Assembly (NCBI RefSeq): GCF_000024125.1
Contig: NC_013222.1
Coordinates: 1,466,501-1,530,500, forward strand
DNA length: 64,000 nt
Reading direction: 5' to 3'
Source of the DNA: Robiginitalea biformata HTCC2501
Lineage (GTDB): Bacteria > Bacteroidota > Bacteroidia > Flavobacteriales > Flavobacteriaceae
The position numbers and the translations under genes were made by a program. The notes under the pieces are model-generated. The model had not been told where the DNA came from. It searched no databases and saw only the letters and a program-made list of their open reading frames with translations. The stretch's first letter is position 1, and every line of letters begins with the position of its first letter. Positions 1-9,489 of the stretch are shown one piece after another.

Positions 1-142
1 GCAGACCATCGCCGTACACAACGGCCGGCAATTCGTCCCGGTATATGTCACCGAGAACATGGTAGGACACAAACTGGGTGAATTTTCTCCCACGCGTTCC
101 TTCCGGGGGCATGCCGGAGCAAAAAATAAAGGTAAAAAATAA
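1..142 (+). CDS. rpsS: 30S ribosomal protein S19, C-terminal part (window edge)
   Basis: The window opens inside this gene; 46 complete codons run to the TAA at 140-142. The visible tail contains [18 protein letters not shown], the conserved C-terminal part of S19, which sits in the head of the 30S subunit beside S13. rplV follows after 5 nt, the normal S10-operon order. The N-terminal half lies outside the window, so it is partial because of the window edge and not broken. Confidence 0.95.
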   Translation, partial: QTIAVHNGRQFVPVYVTENMVGHKLGEFSPTRSFRGHAGAKNKGKK

Positions 143-147
143 GCGCT

Positions 148-555
148 ATGGGTGTTCGTAAAAAACAGATGGCCGAGAGGATCAAAGAGGAGAAAAAACA
201 CTTGGCATTCGCCAAGCTGAACAACTGCCCGACCTCTCCCCGCAAGATGCGTCTGGTCGCCGACCAGGTGAGGGGCGAAGAAGTTGAGAAGGCCCTGGCG
301 ATCCTGCGCTACAGTACCAAGGAGGCCTCCCGGCGGCTCGAGAAGCTGCTGCTTTCGGCCATTGCCAACTGGCAGGCTAAAAACGAGGATGCGGATATCG
401 AGAACGCAGACCTTTTTGTACAGGAAATCCGCGTAGACGGCGGCCGCATGCTCAAGCGCCTGCGCCCCGCCCCGCAAGGACGCGCACACAGAATCAGAAA
501 GCGTTCCAACCATGTGACTTTGGTATTGGGAGCCAGAAATAACGCAGAAAGCTAG
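148..555 (+). CDS. rplV: 50S ribosomal protein L22
   Basis: 135 aa. L22 binds 23S rRNA and its long beta hairpin lines the peptide exit tunnel. The core ([19 protein letters not shown] near residue 25, and the [19 protein letters not shown] hairpin near residue 98) is clear. The protein is longer than the roughly 110-residue E. coli form because of a lysine-rich N-terminal extension of about 20 residues. It lies 11 nt before rpsC in the same transcription unit. Confidence 0.97.
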   Translation: MGVRKKQMAERIKEEKKHLAFAKLNNCPTSPRKMRLVADQVRGEEVEKALAILRYSTKEASRRLEKLLLSAIANWQAKNEDADIENADLFVQEIRVDGGRMLKRLRPAPQGRAHRIRKRSNHVTLVLGARNNAES

Positions 556-566
556 CATAAGATAGT

Positions 567-1277
567 ATGGGACAAAAAACGAATCCGATAGGGAATCGCC
601 TGGGAATCATCCGGGGCTGGGAATCCAACTGGTACGGAGGTAACGACTACGGCGATAAACTGGCCGAGGACGATAAAATCCGCAAGTATATCCACGCCCG
701 TCTGGCAAAAGCCAGTGTTTCCCGCGTCATCATCGAGCGGACCCTGAAGCTGATCACCGTTACCATTACCACTGCCCGCCCGGGTATCATCATCGGGAAA
801 GGCGGCCAGGAAGTGGACAAACTGAAGGAGGAGCTCAAAAAGATCACCGACAAGGAGGTACAGATCAACATTTTTGAGATCAAGCGCCCCGAACTGGACG
901 CGAATTTGGTTGCCGCGAGCATTGCCCGGCAGATCGAGAGTCGTATTTCCTATCGCCGTGCGATCAAGATGGCTATCGCCGCTGCCATGCGGATGAATGC
1001 CGAAGGGATCAAGATCCAGATTTCCGGCCGCCTGAACGGCGCCGAAATGGCCCGGAGCGAAAGCTATAAGGACGGTCGTATCCCGTTGTCCACCTTCCGT
1101 GCGGACATCGACTACGCCCTGCACGAAGCGCACACCACCTACGGCCGGCTGGGCGTGAAGGTGTGGATCATGAAGGGAGAAGTATACGGCAAGCGCGAGT
1201 TGTCGCCCCTGGTAGGTATGTCCAAAGGAGGCAGCAAGTCCGGAAAACAGGACGGCAAGAAGCGTCGCAGAAAATAA
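567..1277 (+). CDS. rpsC: 30S ribosomal protein S3
   Basis: 236 aa, normal length for S3. The N-terminal [20 protein letters not shown] is diagnostic. A KH domain with the GxxG loop ([12 protein letters not shown]) lies around residues 73-85, followed by the S3 C-terminal domain and a very basic tail. S3 helps form the mRNA entry channel of the 30S subunit. It lies 19 nt before rplP. Confidence 0.98.
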   Translation: MGQKTNPIGNRLGIIRGWESNWYGGNDYGDKLAEDDKIRKYIHARLAKASVSRVIIERTLKLITVTITTARPGIIIGKGGQEVDKLKEELKKITDKEVQINIFEIKRPELDANLVAASIARQIESRISYRRAIKMAIAAAMRMNAEGIKIQISGRLNGAEMARSESYKDGRIPLSTFRADIDYALHEAHTTYGRLGVKVWIMKGEVYGKRELSPLVGMSKGGSKSGKQDGKKRRRK

Positions 1278-1296
1278 ATAAAGAAGCTTAAAGAAC

Positions 1297-1719
1297 ATGT
1301 TACAGCCAAAAAGAACCAAGTTTCGGAAGGCCCAGAAAGGCCGAATGAAAGGTATATCGCAGCGGGGCCACCAGCTCTCCAATGGGATGTTCGGGATCAA
1401 ATCCCTGGATTCCAGCTTTATTACCTCCCGGCAAATTGAGGCGGCGCGTATTGCAGCCACCCGTTACATGAAGCGCCAGGGACAACTCTGGATTAAAATA
1501 TTCCCGGACAAGCCCATCACCAAGAAACCCCTCGAGGTTCGGATGGGTAAAGGTAAGGGAGCCCCGGAATACTGGGTAGCGGTTGTGAAACCGGGCCGGA
1601 TCATGTTCGAAGTAGCCGGTGTGCCGATCGATGTCGCCCAGGAAGCTTTGCGCCTGGCCGCCCAGAAACTGCCGGTGAAGACAAAATTTATAGTGGCCAG
1701 GGATTACGATCCCTCTTAA
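1297..1719 (+). CDS. rplP: 50S ribosomal protein L16
   Basis: 140 aa, normal length. It starts [19 protein letters not shown], the typical L16 N-terminus, and carries the central [22 protein letters not shown] segment (here [18 protein letters not shown]). L16 organises the tRNA-binding region of the large subunit near the peptidyl transferase centre. It ends 12 nt before the ATG of rpmC. Confidence 0.98.
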   Translation: MLQPKRTKFRKAQKGRMKGISQRGHQLSNGMFGIKSLDSSFITSRQIEAARIAATRYMKRQGQLWIKIFPDKPITKKPLEVRMGKGKGAPEYWVAVVKPGRIMFEVAGVPIDVAQEALRLAAQKLPVKTKFIVARDYDPS

Positions 1720-1731
1720 TTGGACCGAATC

Positions 1732-1923
1732 ATGAAACAAGCAGAGATAAAAGAGCTGTCCGTAGAGGAGCTGAAAGAGAAGATGGCCGATTTCAAGAAG
1801 CAGTACGACGAACTGAAAATGGCACACGCCGTTACGCCGCTTGAGAATCCGCTTCAGATCAAAACGGCCCGGAGGACCGTTGCGCGACTGGCGACTGAAT
1901 TAACAAAAAGGGAAAACCAATAA
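1732..1923 (+). CDS. rpmC: 50S ribosomal protein L29
   Basis: 63 aa, the usual size of L29, a two-helix protein at the exit of the peptide tunnel. I chose the ATG at 1732 ([14 protein letters not shown]); a TTG directly after the rplP stop codon would add four residues that are not part of the family. The C-terminal [14 protein letters not shown] helix matches L29. Confidence 0.95.
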   Translation: MKQAEIKELSVEELKEKMADFKKQYDELKMAHAVTPLENPLQIKTARRTVARLATELTKRENQ

Positions 1924-1936
1924 TTGGTGTTGCTTT

Positions 1937-2194
1937 ATGGAAAATAGAAATCTTAGAAAAGAACGTATTGGCGTGGTGACCAGCAACCGGATGGAGAAGT
2001 CCATCGTGGTTTCCGAGGTCAAGCGGGTAAAGCACCCGATGTACGGGAAGTTCGTACTGCGGACAAAAAAATATGTAGCCCACGACGAAAGCAACGATTG
2101 CAATATCGGCGATACCGTGAAGATCATGGAAACCCGCCCGCTTAGCAAGACCAAGTGTTGGAGACTCGTAGAAATCCTTGAAAGAGCCAAATAA
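1937..2194 (+). CDS. rpsQ: 30S ribosomal protein S17
   Basis: 85 aa, normal length. OB-fold protein that binds 16S rRNA early in 30S assembly. The stretch [17 protein letters not shown] followed by [20 protein letters not shown] is the characteristic S17 core. The stop codon is 2 nt before the rplN start, which suggests translational coupling. Confidence 0.97.
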   Translation: MENRNLRKERIGVVTSNRMEKSIVVSEVKRVKHPMYGKFVLRTKKYVAHDESNDCNIGDTVKIMETRPLSKTKCWRLVEILERAK

Positions 2195-2196
2195 TT

Positions 2197-2565
2197 ATGT
2201 TACAGCAGGAATCAAGACTCAAAGTAGCAGATAACACCGGGGCCAAAGAAGTATTGACCATCCGCGTGTTGGGAGGTACCAAAAGGCGGTACGCCTCCCT
2301 GGGCGACAAAATCGTGGTAACCGTCAAGGAGGCGACTCCCAACGGAACCATCAAAAAAGGAGCTGTTTCAACGGCCGTGGTCGTTCGTACGACCAAGGAA
2401 GTTCGTCGCCCGGACGGATCCTACATCCGTTTCGACGACAACGCCTGTGTGCTGCTGAACCCCACCGGGGAGATGCGGGGCACCCGCGTGTTCGGGCCGG
2501 TGGCGCGGGAACTGCGTGACAGACAATTTATGAAAATCGTTTCCTTGGCCCCCGAGGTACTCTAA
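2197..2565 (+). CDS. rplN: 50S ribosomal protein L14
   Basis: 122 aa, exactly the usual length. It starts [20 protein letters not shown], with the conserved signature near residues 60-86 and the C-terminal [13 protein letters not shown]14 sits at the subunit interface and contacts helix 44 of 16S rRNA. It belongs to the spc part of the cluster, between rpsQ and rplX. Confidence 0.98.
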   Translation: MLQQESRLKVADNTGAKEVLTIRVLGGTKRRYASLGDKIVVTVKEATPNGTIKKGAVSTAVVVRTTKEVRRPDGSYIRFDDNACVLLNPTGEMRGTRVFGPVARELRDRQFMKIVSLAPEVL

Positions 2566-2578
2566 ATAAGACAACGAG

Positions 2579-2890
2579 ATGAAGTTCAAGATCAAATCAG
2601 GAGATACCGTTCGCGTAATTGCCGGCGACCACAAAGGGAGCGAAGGCAAGGTGGTGCGCATTATCCGCGAGAAGAACAAAGCGATCGTGGAAGGCGTGAA
2701 CACGGTGTCCAAACACGAGAAGCCGAGTGCCAGCAACCCCCAGGGAGGGATTGTGGAAAAGGAAGCGCCCATCCATATTTCCAACCTGTCGCTGATCGAC
2801 GCCAAATCCGGGGATACCACCCGTGTAGGCTATGAAATGCGCGACGGGAGCAAGGTACGGGTGGCGAAAAAATCCAATGAAGTTATTTAG
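2579..2890 (+). CDS. rplX: 50S ribosomal protein L24
   Basis: 103 aa, normal length. The N-terminal KOW motif ([20 protein letters not shown]) around residues 8-27 defines L24, an assembly initiator of the 50S subunit near the tunnel exit. The stop codon is 2 nt before rplE. Confidence 0.97.
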   Translation: MKFKIKSGDTVRVIAGDHKGSEGKVVRIIREKNKAIVEGVNTVSKHEKPSASNPQGGIVEKEAPIHISNLSLIDAKSGDTTRVGYEMRDGSKVRVAKKSNEVI

Positions 2891-2892
2891 TT

Positions 2893-3444
2893 ATGGCCTA
2901 CGTACCAAGATTAAAACAGGAATATAAAGAGCGCGTGATCAAGGCGCTCGAGGAAGAGTTCGGGTACAAGAACATCATGGAAGTTCCCAGGCTCCAGAAG
3001 ATTGTCGTTAGCCGTGGCGTCGGAGCCGCAGTTGCCGATAAGAAGCTGATCGACCACGCCGTGGACGAACTCACGATGATCACGGGTCAGAAAGCCGTTT
3101 CCACCGTCTCTAAAAAGGACGTTGCGGCCTTTAAGCTGCGGAAGGGCATGCCCATCGGGGCCAAGGTTACCCTCCGGGGCGAGCGGATGTACGAGTTCCT
3201 CGACCGGCTGGTAACTACCGCGCTGCCCCGGGTACGCGATTTCCAGGGGATCCGCGCCACCGGCTTTGACGGTCGCGGGAATTACAACCTGGGGATTACC
3301 GAGCAGATCATCTTCCCGGAGATCAACATCGACAAGATCAACCGGATCAACGGGATGGACATCACCTTTGTGACTTCGGCACAAACGGACAAGGAAGCGA
3401 AATCACTGTTAAGCGAATTGGGGTTACCCTTTAAAAAGAACTAG
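2893..3444 (+). CDS. rplE: 50S ribosomal protein L5
   Basis: 183 aa, normal length. The segments [21 protein letters not shown] and [20 protein letters not shown] are typical of L5, which binds 5S rRNA and forms the B1b bridge to S13. It ends 1 nt before the rpsN start, the tightest junction of the block. Confidence 0.98.
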   Translation: MAYVPRLKQEYKERVIKALEEEFGYKNIMEVPRLQKIVVSRGVGAAVADKKLIDHAVDELTMITGQKAVSTVSKKDVAAFKLRKGMPIGAKVTLRGERMYEFLDRLVTTALPRVRDFQGIRATGFDGRGNYNLGITEQIIFPEINIDKINRINGMDITFVTSAQTDKEAKSLLSELGLPFKKN

Positions 3445-3445
3445 T

Positions 3446-3715
3446 ATGGCTAAAGAATCAATGAAAGCCCGCGAACGCAAAAGGGCGAAACTGGCAGCAA
3501 AATACGCCGAGAAGCGCAAGGCCCTGAAAGAGGCCGGCGACTACGAAGCGCTGCAAAAGCTTCCCCGCAATGCCTCTCCGGTTCGCCAGCACAACCGCTG
3601 CAAGCTTACCGGACGCCCCAGGGGATATATGCGGACTTTCGGGATTTCCCGGGTCATGTTCCGCGAAATGGCAAACCAGGGACTGATCCCCGGAGTCAAA
3701 AAGGCCAGTTGGTAA
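3446..3715 (+). CDS. rpsN: 30S ribosomal protein S14 (zinc-independent form)
   Basis: 89 aa. The length and the absence of the paired CxxC motifs identify the zinc-independent (C-minus) S14; only one cysteine ([20 protein letters not shown]) is present. S14 contacts 16S rRNA in the 30S head. Single copy within this cluster, in standard spc order between L5 and S8. Confidence 0.97.
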   Translation: MAKESMKARERKRAKLAAKYAEKRKALKEAGDYEALQKLPRNASPVRQHNRCKLTGRPRGYMRTFGISRVMFREMANQGLIPGVKKASW

Positions 3716-3737
3716 CCGATATAATACAGGAAAGAAG

Positions 3738-4136
3738 ATGTTTACAGATCCTATCTCAGATTATTTGACCCGCATCCGGAACGCGAGCCGTGCCGGACAC
3801 CGCGTGGTGGAGATCCCCGCTTCCAACTTAAAACGGGAGATCACCAAGATCCTGTTCGACCAGGGGTACATCCTGAGCTACAAGTTCGAGGAGAACAACA
3901 CCCAGGGAACCATCAAGATCGCCCTGAAGTACGACAAGGTGACCAAGGAGCCGGTAATCCGGAAAATCCAGCGTATGTCCAAGCCGGGACTGCGGAAGTA
4001 CGCCGGCAGTGGCGAATTGCCGCGGGTACTCAATGGCCTGGGGATTGCCATTGTCTCTACCTCCCACGGGGTAATGACCAGCAAGCAGGCCCAGCAGGAA
4101 AACGTCGGCGGCGAAGTGCTGTGCTACGTTTATTAA
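3738..4136 (+). CDS. rpsH: 30S ribosomal protein S8
   Basis: 132 aa, normal length. The N-terminal DPISDYLTRIRNASRAGH and the C-terminal GIAIVSTSHGVMTSKQAQ signature identify S8, a primary 16S rRNA binder. In E. coli S8 is the feedback repressor of the spc operon; whether it acts so here cannot be read from the sequence. Confidence 0.98.
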   Translation: MFTDPISDYLTRIRNASRAGHRVVEIPASNLKREITKILFDQGYILSYKFEENNTQGTIKIALKYDKVTKEPVIRKIQRMSKPGLRKYAGSGELPRVLNGLGIAIVSTSHGVMTSKQAQQENVGGEVLCYVY

Positions 4137-4159
4137 TAGAATTATAAAGATTAAGAAGC

Positions 4160-4705
4160 ATGTCTAGAATAGGTTTAAGCCCGATTCCGATCCCGGAGGG
4201 AGCCACTGTGGAAGTTTCCGGCAACGTGGTGACCGTCAAAGGCAAACTGGGGGAACTTACCCAGGAATTCAGCAACGTCGGGGTGAAGGTAGAAGATGGC
4301 GAGGTAATCGTATCCCGCCCGGAGAACTTTACCAAGGACGACAAGGCCAAACACGGTCTCTACCGCGCGCTGATCAACAACATGCTCCAGGGTGTTACCA
4401 AAGGGTGGACCAAGGAGCTGGAGCTGGTGGGGGTTGGATACCGCGCCAGCAACCAGGGCCAGAAACTCGACCTCGCCCTCGGGTTTTCTCACAATATCGT
4501 GATGGACCTGGCGCCGGAGGTCAAGATTGAGACTACTTCGGAAAAAGGGAAGAACCCGACCATCAAGCTCACCTCCCACGACAAACAACTCGTCGGGCAG
4601 GTAGCTGCCAAGATCCGCTCCTTCCGCAAGCCGGAGCCCTACAAAGGCAAAGGGGTGAAGTTCAAAGGCGAGCAACTGAGAAGAAAAGCAGGTAAATCAG
4701 CATAA
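4160..4705 (+). CDS. rplF: 50S ribosomal protein L6
   Basis: 181 aa, two L6 domains. The start [20 protein letters not shown] and the C-terminal [21 protein letters not shown] signature are diagnostic. L6 lies near the factor-binding (sarcin-ricin) region of the large subunit. It is preceded by a 23-nt gap after rpsH and followed 11 nt later by rplR. Confidence 0.98.
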   Translation: MSRIGLSPIPIPEGATVEVSGNVVTVKGKLGELTQEFSNVGVKVEDGEVIVSRPENFTKDDKAKHGLYRALINNMLQGVTKGWTKELELVGVGYRASNQGQKLDLALGFSHNIVMDLAPEVKIETTSEKGKNPTIKLTSHDKQLVGQVAAKIRSFRKPEPYKGKGVKFKGEQLRRKAGKSA

Positions 4706-4716
4706 TCCAACGAACT

Positions 4717-5073
4717 ATGGGACTATCTAAGTCTGAAAAGAGAAACAAGATCAGAAGGCGCATCCGCAAGGTGTCCTTCGGTACCGCAGAGCGCCCGCGC
4801 CTTTCGGTATTCCGGAGCAACAAGGAGATCTATGCCCAGGTGATCGACGATACCACTGGCAAAACGCTGGTTGCCGCTTCGTCCAGGGATAAGGAACTGG
4901 CCAAAGCCAAAGGCACCAAATCTGAAATCGCCGCCGCTGTCGGCAAAAGCCTGGCCGAAAGAGCCAGGGAAGCCGGTGTCGAGAAAGTGGCCTTCGACCG
5001 TGGGGGATATCAGTATCACGGCCGGGTGAAGTCCCTGGCTGAAGGAGCCAGAGAAGGCGGATTAAAATTTTAA
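4717..5073 (+). CDS. rplR: 50S ribosomal protein L18
   Basis: 118 aa, normal length. The motif [20 protein letters not shown] and the C-terminal [20 protein letters not shown] are typical of L18, which binds 5S rRNA together with L5 and L25. It is placed 9 nt before rpsE in the standard spc order. Confidence 0.97.
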   Translation: MGLSKSEKRNKIRRRIRKVSFGTAERPRLSVFRSNKEIYAQVIDDTTGKTLVAASSRDKELAKAKGTKSEIAAAVGKSLAERAREAGVEKVAFDRGGYQYHGRVKSLAEGAREGGLKF

Positions 5074-5082
5074 TACAAGTCT

Positions 5083-5607
5083 ATGTACGGGAAATACAAA
5101 AATGTGGAAACGGTTAAGCCGGGCGGTCTGGAACTGAAAGACCGGCTGGTTGGAGTACAACGGGTTACCAAGGTAACCAAAGGTGGACGGGCCTTCGGCT
5201 TTTCTGCAATTGTCGTGGTCGGTGACGAAAACGGCGTAGTGGGCCACGGGCTTGGCAAATCCAAGGAGGTGGCCACGGCCATCGCCAAAGCAGTGGAGGA
5301 TGCCAAGAAGAACCTGATCCGTATCCCCCTGAACAAGGGAACCCTTCCGCATGAGCAGAAAGGCAAATACGGGGGCGCCCGGGTCTATATCCAGCCTGCT
5401 TCCCACGGTACCGGTGTGATTGCCGGGGGTGCGGTACGCGCCGTACTCGAAGCCGTAGGCGTACAGGACGTACTGTCGAAGTCCCAGGGGTCTTCCAACC
5501 CGCACAACGTGGTGAAGGCGACATTCGACGCCCTGCTGCAATTGCGGGACGCGAATACCGTTGCCAAGCAGCGCGGCATTTCCCTGGAGAAAGTATTCAA
5601 CGGATAA
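5083..5607 (+). CDS. rpsE: 30S ribosomal protein S5
   Basis: 174 aa. The dsRNA-binding-like N-terminal domain has the signature [20 protein letters not shown] around residues 34-53, then [10 protein letters not shown]; the C-terminal domain contains the [18 protein letters not shown] stretch. S5 lines the mRNA channel and affects decoding accuracy. It is followed after 11 nt by rpmD. Confidence 0.98.
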   Translation: MYGKYKNVETVKPGGLELKDRLVGVQRVTKVTKGGRAFGFSAIVVVGDENGVVGHGLGKSKEVATAIAKAVEDAKKNLIRIPLNKGTLPHEQKGKYGGARVYIQPASHGTGVIAGGAVRAVLEAVGVQDVLSKSQGSSNPHNVVKATFDALLQLRDANTVAKQRGISLEKVFNG

Positions 5608-5618
5608 GGAGCAGACAG

Positions 5619-5798
5619 ATGGCTAAGATCAAAGTACGACAAGTAAAGAGCAGCATCAAGCGTCCTCAGGACCAGAAACGGACCCTGGAGGCCCTTGGGC
5701 TGAGAGGTATCGGGCAGGAAGTGGAGCACACCACCTCCCCGAGCATCCTCGGAATGATTGAAAAAGTAAAACACCTGGTTTCTACAGAAGAAGCTTAA
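5619..5798 (+). CDS. rpmD: 50S ribosomal protein L30
   Basis: 59 aa. The ATG at 5619 opens MAKIKVRQVKSSIKRPQDQK, and the segment RTLEALGLRGIGQEVEH is the L30 signature. The length fits L30 (about 58-60 aa). L30 is present here between rpsE and rplO; some lineages have lost it. Confidence 0.95.
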   Translation: MAKIKVRQVKSSIKRPQDQKRTLEALGLRGIGQEVEHTTSPSILGMIEKVKHLVSTEEA

Positions 5799-5810
5799 AA
5801 GAAAGGGAGT

Positions 5811-6263
5811 ATGGATTTAGGGAATTTAAAACCTGCAAAAGGATCTGTTCACAAGGGCGGCAAGACCGTTGGTCGCGGCCAGGGTTCCGGTAAGGGCGGT
5901 ACAGCCACCCGGGGCCACAAAGGGGCCAAGTCCCGTTCCGGCTATTCCAAGAAGATCGGGTTCGAAGGCGGGCAGATGCCGCTTCAGCGCCGTGTGCCCA
6001 AGTTCGGTTTCACCAATATGAACCGCGTGGAATACCGCGGCATCAACCTGGACACCCTCCAGGAATTGGCGGACAGCGGTACGATCAAAAAGGAAGTCAA
6101 TGTGGATAACCTCGTTGAGCTTCGCCTGGCGCACAAAAACGACCTGGTGAAAATTATGGGTCGGGGCGAATTGAAGGCCCCCCTGAAAATCACTGCTCAT
6201 AAATTTACGGCCAGTGCCAAAGCGGCCATCGAGGCTGCCGGCGGTGAGGCAATAAGTTTATAA
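5811..6263 (+). CDS. rplO: 50S ribosomal protein L15
   Basis: 150 aa, normal length. The glycine-rich N-terminal part (GRGQGSGKGGTATRGHKG) that threads into 23S rRNA and the FEGGQMPLQRRVPKFGF segment identify L15. It is the last ribosomal gene before secY, from which it is separated by 11 nt. Confidence 0.98.
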   Translation: MDLGNLKPAKGSVHKGGKTVGRGQGSGKGGTATRGHKGAKSRSGYSKKIGFEGGQMPLQRRVPKFGFTNMNRVEYRGINLDTLQELADSGTIKKEVNVDNLVELRLAHKNDLVKIMGRGELKAPLKITAHKFTASAKAAIEAAGGEAISL

Positions 6264-6274
6264 GCGAGCCAGAT

Positions 6275-7615
6275 ATGAAGAAATTTTTTGAGATCATAAC
6301 GAATATCTGGAAGATCGAAGAGCTCAGGTCCCGTATCCTGATTACGCTCGGTCTGCTGCTGGTGTATCGTTTCGGGGCCCAGGTGGTGCTCCCCGGGATC
6401 GACACCTCCCAGCTGGCCGAACTGTCGTCGAATACGGAGCAGGGCATCCTCGGTATCCTGAATGCATTTACCGGCGGGGCCTTTGCCAACGCCTCGGTTT
6501 TTGCCTTGGGGATTATGCCGTATATCTCGGCTTCCATCGTGGTGCAGCTCATGGGGATCGCGATTCCCTACCTGCAGAAACTCGATAAGGAAGGCGAAAG
6601 CGGCCGGAAGACCAAAAACCAGATAACCCGATGGCTCACCATCGCCATCTGTATTATCCAGGCACCGACCTACCTCTATAGCCTCGGGGCCCTGGGGGTT
6701 CCGGACAGCGCATTCCTGCTGGGCAAAGGCCTCAGCTTTATGGTGCCTTCCGTGGTTATCCTGGTAACCGGTTGCGTCTTTGCCATGTGGCTGGGTGAAA
6801 AGATTACCGACAAGGGAATCGGCAACGGGATTTCCCTGCTGATCATGATCGGGATCATCGCCACGCTGCCGCAGGCCTTCCTGCAGGAATCGGCCTCCCG
6901 CCTTAACGGCAACGGCGGCCCGATGCTGATCCTGGTGGAACTGATCCTCTGGTTTGTGGTGATCCTCGCCAGCGTACTGCTGGTGATGGCGACCCGCCGC
7001 ATCCCGGTGCAGTACGCCCGCCGATCCGCCTCCGGGGGATATGAAAAAAACGTTATGGGCTCCCGTCAGTATATCCCGCTGAAGCTGAACGCTTCCGGGG
7101 TGATGCCCATTATTTTTGCGCAGGCGATTATGTTTGCGCCCGGTTTGATCGGAAGCACGTTTAACGAAACAGCTGTTGGACAGTGGATGGAAGTGAACTT
7201 CCAGGACATTTTCGGATTGTATTACAATATCCTGTTTGCCCTGCTGATCATCATCTTTACGTATTTCTATACCGCAATCACGGTCCCGACCAATAAAATG
7301 GCCGACGACCTGAAACGCAGCGGCGGCTTTATCCCGGGCATCCGCCCCGGAAAGGAAACCGCCGATTTCCTGGACAAGGTGATGTCGCTCATCACGCTGC
7401 CCGGCTCGGTATTCCTGGCCCTGCTGGCCGTATTGCCGGCGGTGGTGGTGAAGCTGATGGATATGCAGGCCGGTTGGGCGCTGTTCTACGGCGGCACCTC
7501 CCTGCTCATCATGGTCGGGGTGGCTATCGATACGGTGCAACAGGTAAATTCCTACCTGCTCAACCGCCATTACGACGGCCTGATGAAAACAGGTAAGAAC
7601 AGAAAAGTAGCATAA
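6275..7615 (+). CDS. secY: Protein translocase subunit SecY
   Basis: 446 aa inner-membrane protein with the ten hydrophobic segments expected of SecY, the pore of the SecYEG channel. The motifs LGIMPYISASIVVQLM (near residue 87) and ITDKGIGNGISLLIMIG (near residue 178) are family signatures. It lies between rplO and infA, 3 nt before infA; the map and adk genes that follow secY in many bacteria are absent here. Confidence 0.98.
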   Translation: MKKFFEIITNIWKIEELRSRILITLGLLLVYRFGAQVVLPGIDTSQLAELSSNTEQGILGILNAFTGGAFANASVFALGIMPYISASIVVQLMGIAIPYLQKLDKEGESGRKTKNQITRWLTIAICIIQAPTYLYSLGALGVPDSAFLLGKGLSFMVPSVVILVTGCVFAMWLGEKITDKGIGNGISLLIMIGIIATLPQAFLQESASRLNGNGGPMLILVELILWFVVILASVLLVMATRRIPVQYARRSASGGYEKNVMGSRQYIPLKLNASGVMPIIFAQAIMFAPGLIGSTFNETAVGQWMEVNFQDIFGLYYNILFALLIIIFTYFYTAITVPTNKMADDLKRSGGFIPGIRPGKETADFLDKVMSLITLPGSVFLALLAVLPAVVVKLMDMQAGWALFYGGTSLLIMVGVAIDTVQQVNSYLLNRHYDGLMKTGKNRKVA

Positions 7616-7618
7616 TAT

Positions 7619-7834
7619 ATGGCCAAGCAAGCTCCGATAGAACAAGACGGATCGATAATAGAAGCGCTTTCCAACGCCATGTTCCGCGTGGAATTGGAGA
7701 ACGGTCACGTGGTGACGGCTCATATTTCGGGCAAGATGCGTATGCACTACATCAAATTGCTGCCCGGGGACAAGGTAAAGCTTGAAATGAGCCCCTACGA
7801 CCTGACCAAAGCCAGAATCACATACAGATACTAA
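7619..7834 (+). CDS. infA: Translation initiation factor IF-1
   Basis: 71 aa, a single OB fold. The core [20 protein letters not shown] and the C-terminal [13 protein letters not shown] are diagnostic. IF-1 binds the A site of the 30S subunit during initiation. It starts 3 nt after the secY stop codon, which suggests coupled translation. Confidence 0.98.
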   Translation: MAKQAPIEQDGSIIEALSNAMFRVELENGHVVTAHISGKMRMHYIKLLPGDKVKLEMSPYDLTKARITYRY

Positions 7835-7847
7835 AGAAACGGACAAG

Positions 7848-7964
7848 ATGAAAGTAAGAGCATCCATAAAGAAACGCAGCGCCGAATGCAAGATCGTACG
7901 GCGCAAAGGGCGACTGTACGTAATCAACAAGAAGAATCCTAGATTTAAACAAAGACAAGGGTAA
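7848..7964 (+). CDS. rpmJ: 50S ribosomal protein L36 (zinc-independent form)
   Basis: 38 aa, from the ATG at 7848 to the TAA at 7962-7964. [20 protein letters not shown] and the end RFKQRQG are typical of L36. Only one of the zinc ligands (a single Cys) remains, so this is the C-minus form. It lies 2 nt before rpsM, as in the alpha operon of most bacteria. Confidence 0.96.
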   Translation: MKVRASIKKRSAECKIVRRKGRLYVINKKNPRFKQRQG

Positions 7965-7966
7965 CT

Positions 7967-8341
7967 ATGGCTAGAATCGCAGGGGTAGACATCCCAAAAC
8001 AAAAGAGAGGCGTGATTGCCCTTACCTACATTTTCGGTATTGGCAAAAGCAGGGCAAAGGAAATCCTCGAGAAAGCCAAGGTGGACGAGGATACCAAGGT
8101 CTCCGACTGGAGCGACGACGAGATCGGTCGCATCCGGGAAGCTGTAGGTGAATTTACCATTGAAGGGGAACTCCGTTCCGAGACGCAGATCAACATCAAG
8201 CGACTCATGGATATCGGATGTTATCGCGGCATTCGCCACCGGTCGGGACTGCCGCTCCGGGGCCAGCGTACCAAGAACAACTCGCGTACCCGTAAAGGAA
8301 AGCGTAAAACCGTAGCCAACAAGAAGAAAGCTACCAAGTAA
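7967..8341 (+). CDS. rpsM: 30S ribosomal protein S13
   Basis: 124 aa, normal length. [20 protein letters not shown] at the start, the helix-two-turn-helix region, and the [20 protein letters not shown] signature with a basic tail identify S13. It contacts the P-site tRNA and bridges to L5. It is the first ribosomal gene of the classical alpha operon. Confidence 0.98.
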   Translation: MARIAGVDIPKQKRGVIALTYIFGIGKSRAKEILEKAKVDEDTKVSDWSDDEIGRIREAVGEFTIEGELRSETQINIKRLMDIGCYRGIRHRSGLPLRGQRTKNNSRTRKGKRKTVANKKKATK

Positions 8342-8350
8342 TAGCAGATT

Positions 8351-8761
8351 ATGGCAAAGACAGGATCAAAGGGCGCTAAGGCGGCCAAGTCGACCAAGAA
8401 ACGCAAGGTGGCGGTTGAATCCACCGGGGAAGCCCATATCACGGCTTCTTTTAACAACATCATCATCTCCCTGACCAATAAGAAAGGGGATGTGATTTCC
8501 TGGGCGTCTGCCGGGAAGATGGGATTCCGCGGCTCCAAGAAAAACACGCCTTATGCGGCCCAGGTGGCTGCCGAGGAATGTGTCAAGACGGCCCACGAAG
8601 CCGGCCTGCGCAAGGTCAAGGTATACGTGAAGGGGCCGGGTAACGGACGGGAGTCTGCCATCCGGACCATCCACAACAACGGCATCGAGGTAACCGAAAT
8701 CATCGATGTGACCCCGCTGCCGCACAACGGGTGCCGCCCGCCCAAGCGACGCAGAGTCTGA
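8351..8761 (+). CDS. rpsK: 30S ribosomal protein S11
   Basis: 136 aa. A basic, low-complexity N-terminus leads into the S11 core ([20 protein letters not shown]) and the invariant end [14 protein letters not shown]11 lies on the 30S platform near the E-site codon. It is followed by the largest gap of the ribosomal block (103 nt before rpsD). Confidence 0.98.
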   Translation: MAKTGSKGAKAAKSTKKRKVAVESTGEAHITASFNNIIISLTNKKGDVISWASAGKMGFRGSKKNTPYAAQVAAEECVKTAHEAGLRKVKVYVKGPGNGRESAIRTIHNNGIEVTEIIDVTPLPHNGCRPPKRRRV

Positions 8762-8772
8762 TACGAGCAAGA

Positions 8773-8843
8773 AACACCAATAATTAATTTTTCACTGGGG
8801 GTGTTGTTACGGTTATCGAAGGATTAAGCCTTAATTCATAACC
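8773..8843 (+). promoter_or_regulatory. Candidate folded mRNA leader in front of rpsD
   Basis: The rpsK-rpsD gap is 103 nt, while nearly all other gaps in this block are 1-23 nt. It holds two nested inverted repeats. AACACC (8773-8778) can pair with GGTGTT (8800-8805). GGTTAT (8811-8816) can pair with ATAACC (8838-8843), enclosing ATTAA-gcc-TTAAT (8823-8835). S4 autoregulates through mRNA structures in other phyla, so a regulatory leader is a reasonable inference. No experiment or alignment supports it yet. Confidence 0.4.
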
Positions 8844-8864
8844 ACATCCTCAAAATTTCTGAAA

Positions 8865-9470
8865 ATGGCAAGATACACAGGACCAAAATCAAAAATAGCC
8901 CGCAAATTCGGCGAGGCTATCTTCGGAGACGACAAGGCCTTCGAGAAAAAGAATTACCCTCCGGGGCAACACGGGAACAACCGCCGTCGCGGTAAGAAGT
9001 CGGAATACGCAATCCAGCTGATGGAGAAGCAGAAGGCCAAGTACACCTATGGCATCCTGGAACGCCAGTTCCGGAATCTGTTCGCCCAGGCCAACCGGAG
9101 CAAAGGGGTTACCGGTGAGGTACTCCTGCAGCTCTGCGAGTCCCGACTGGACAATGTCGTCTACCGCATGGGTATCGCCCCCTCCAGGAGGGCAGCCCGG
9201 CAATTGGTTTCCCACCGGCACATTACCGTTAACGGGGAACTGGTGAACATTCCTTCTTACTCCCTGAGTGCCGGCGACGTGGTTGGGGTCCGCGAAAAAT
9301 CCAAATCCCTCCAGGCCATCGAGGATTCCCTGTCCAACCACAGCAATGTGTACGAGTGGATCAGCTGGAATTCCGATAAGAAGGAGGGTACGTTCGTCGC
9401 TGTTCCGGAACGTCTCCAGATCCCGGAGAATATCAAGGAACAGCTGATCGTCGAGTTATACTCTAAATAA
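8865..9470 (+). CDS. rpsD: 30S ribosomal protein S4
   Basis: 201 aa, zinc-independent form without the N-terminal cysteine cluster. The start [20 protein letters not shown], the [20 protein letters not shown] segment, and the S4 RNA-binding domain ([20 protein letters not shown] near residue 100) are clear. S4 is a primary 16S rRNA binder and, in E. coli, the alpha-operon repressor. A structured leader may lie directly upstream. Confidence 0.98.
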   Translation: MARYTGPKSKIARKFGEAIFGDDKAFEKKNYPPGQHGNNRRRGKKSEYAIQLMEKQKAKYTYGILERQFRNLFAQANRSKGVTGEVLLQLCESRLDNVVYRMGIAPSRRAARQLVSHRHITVNGELVNIPSYSLSAGDVVGVREKSKSLQAIEDSLSNHSNVYEWISWNSDKKEGTFVAVPERLQIPENIKEQLIVELYSK

Positions 9471-9489
9471 AAACCACACAGATCCGATT

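Noticed and set aside
6197..8239. 680-codon open frame on the minus strand
   Set aside because: It lies exactly opposite rplO-end, secY, infA, rpmJ and rpsM, has no recognisable protein, and arises from the codon bias of those GC-rich genes.
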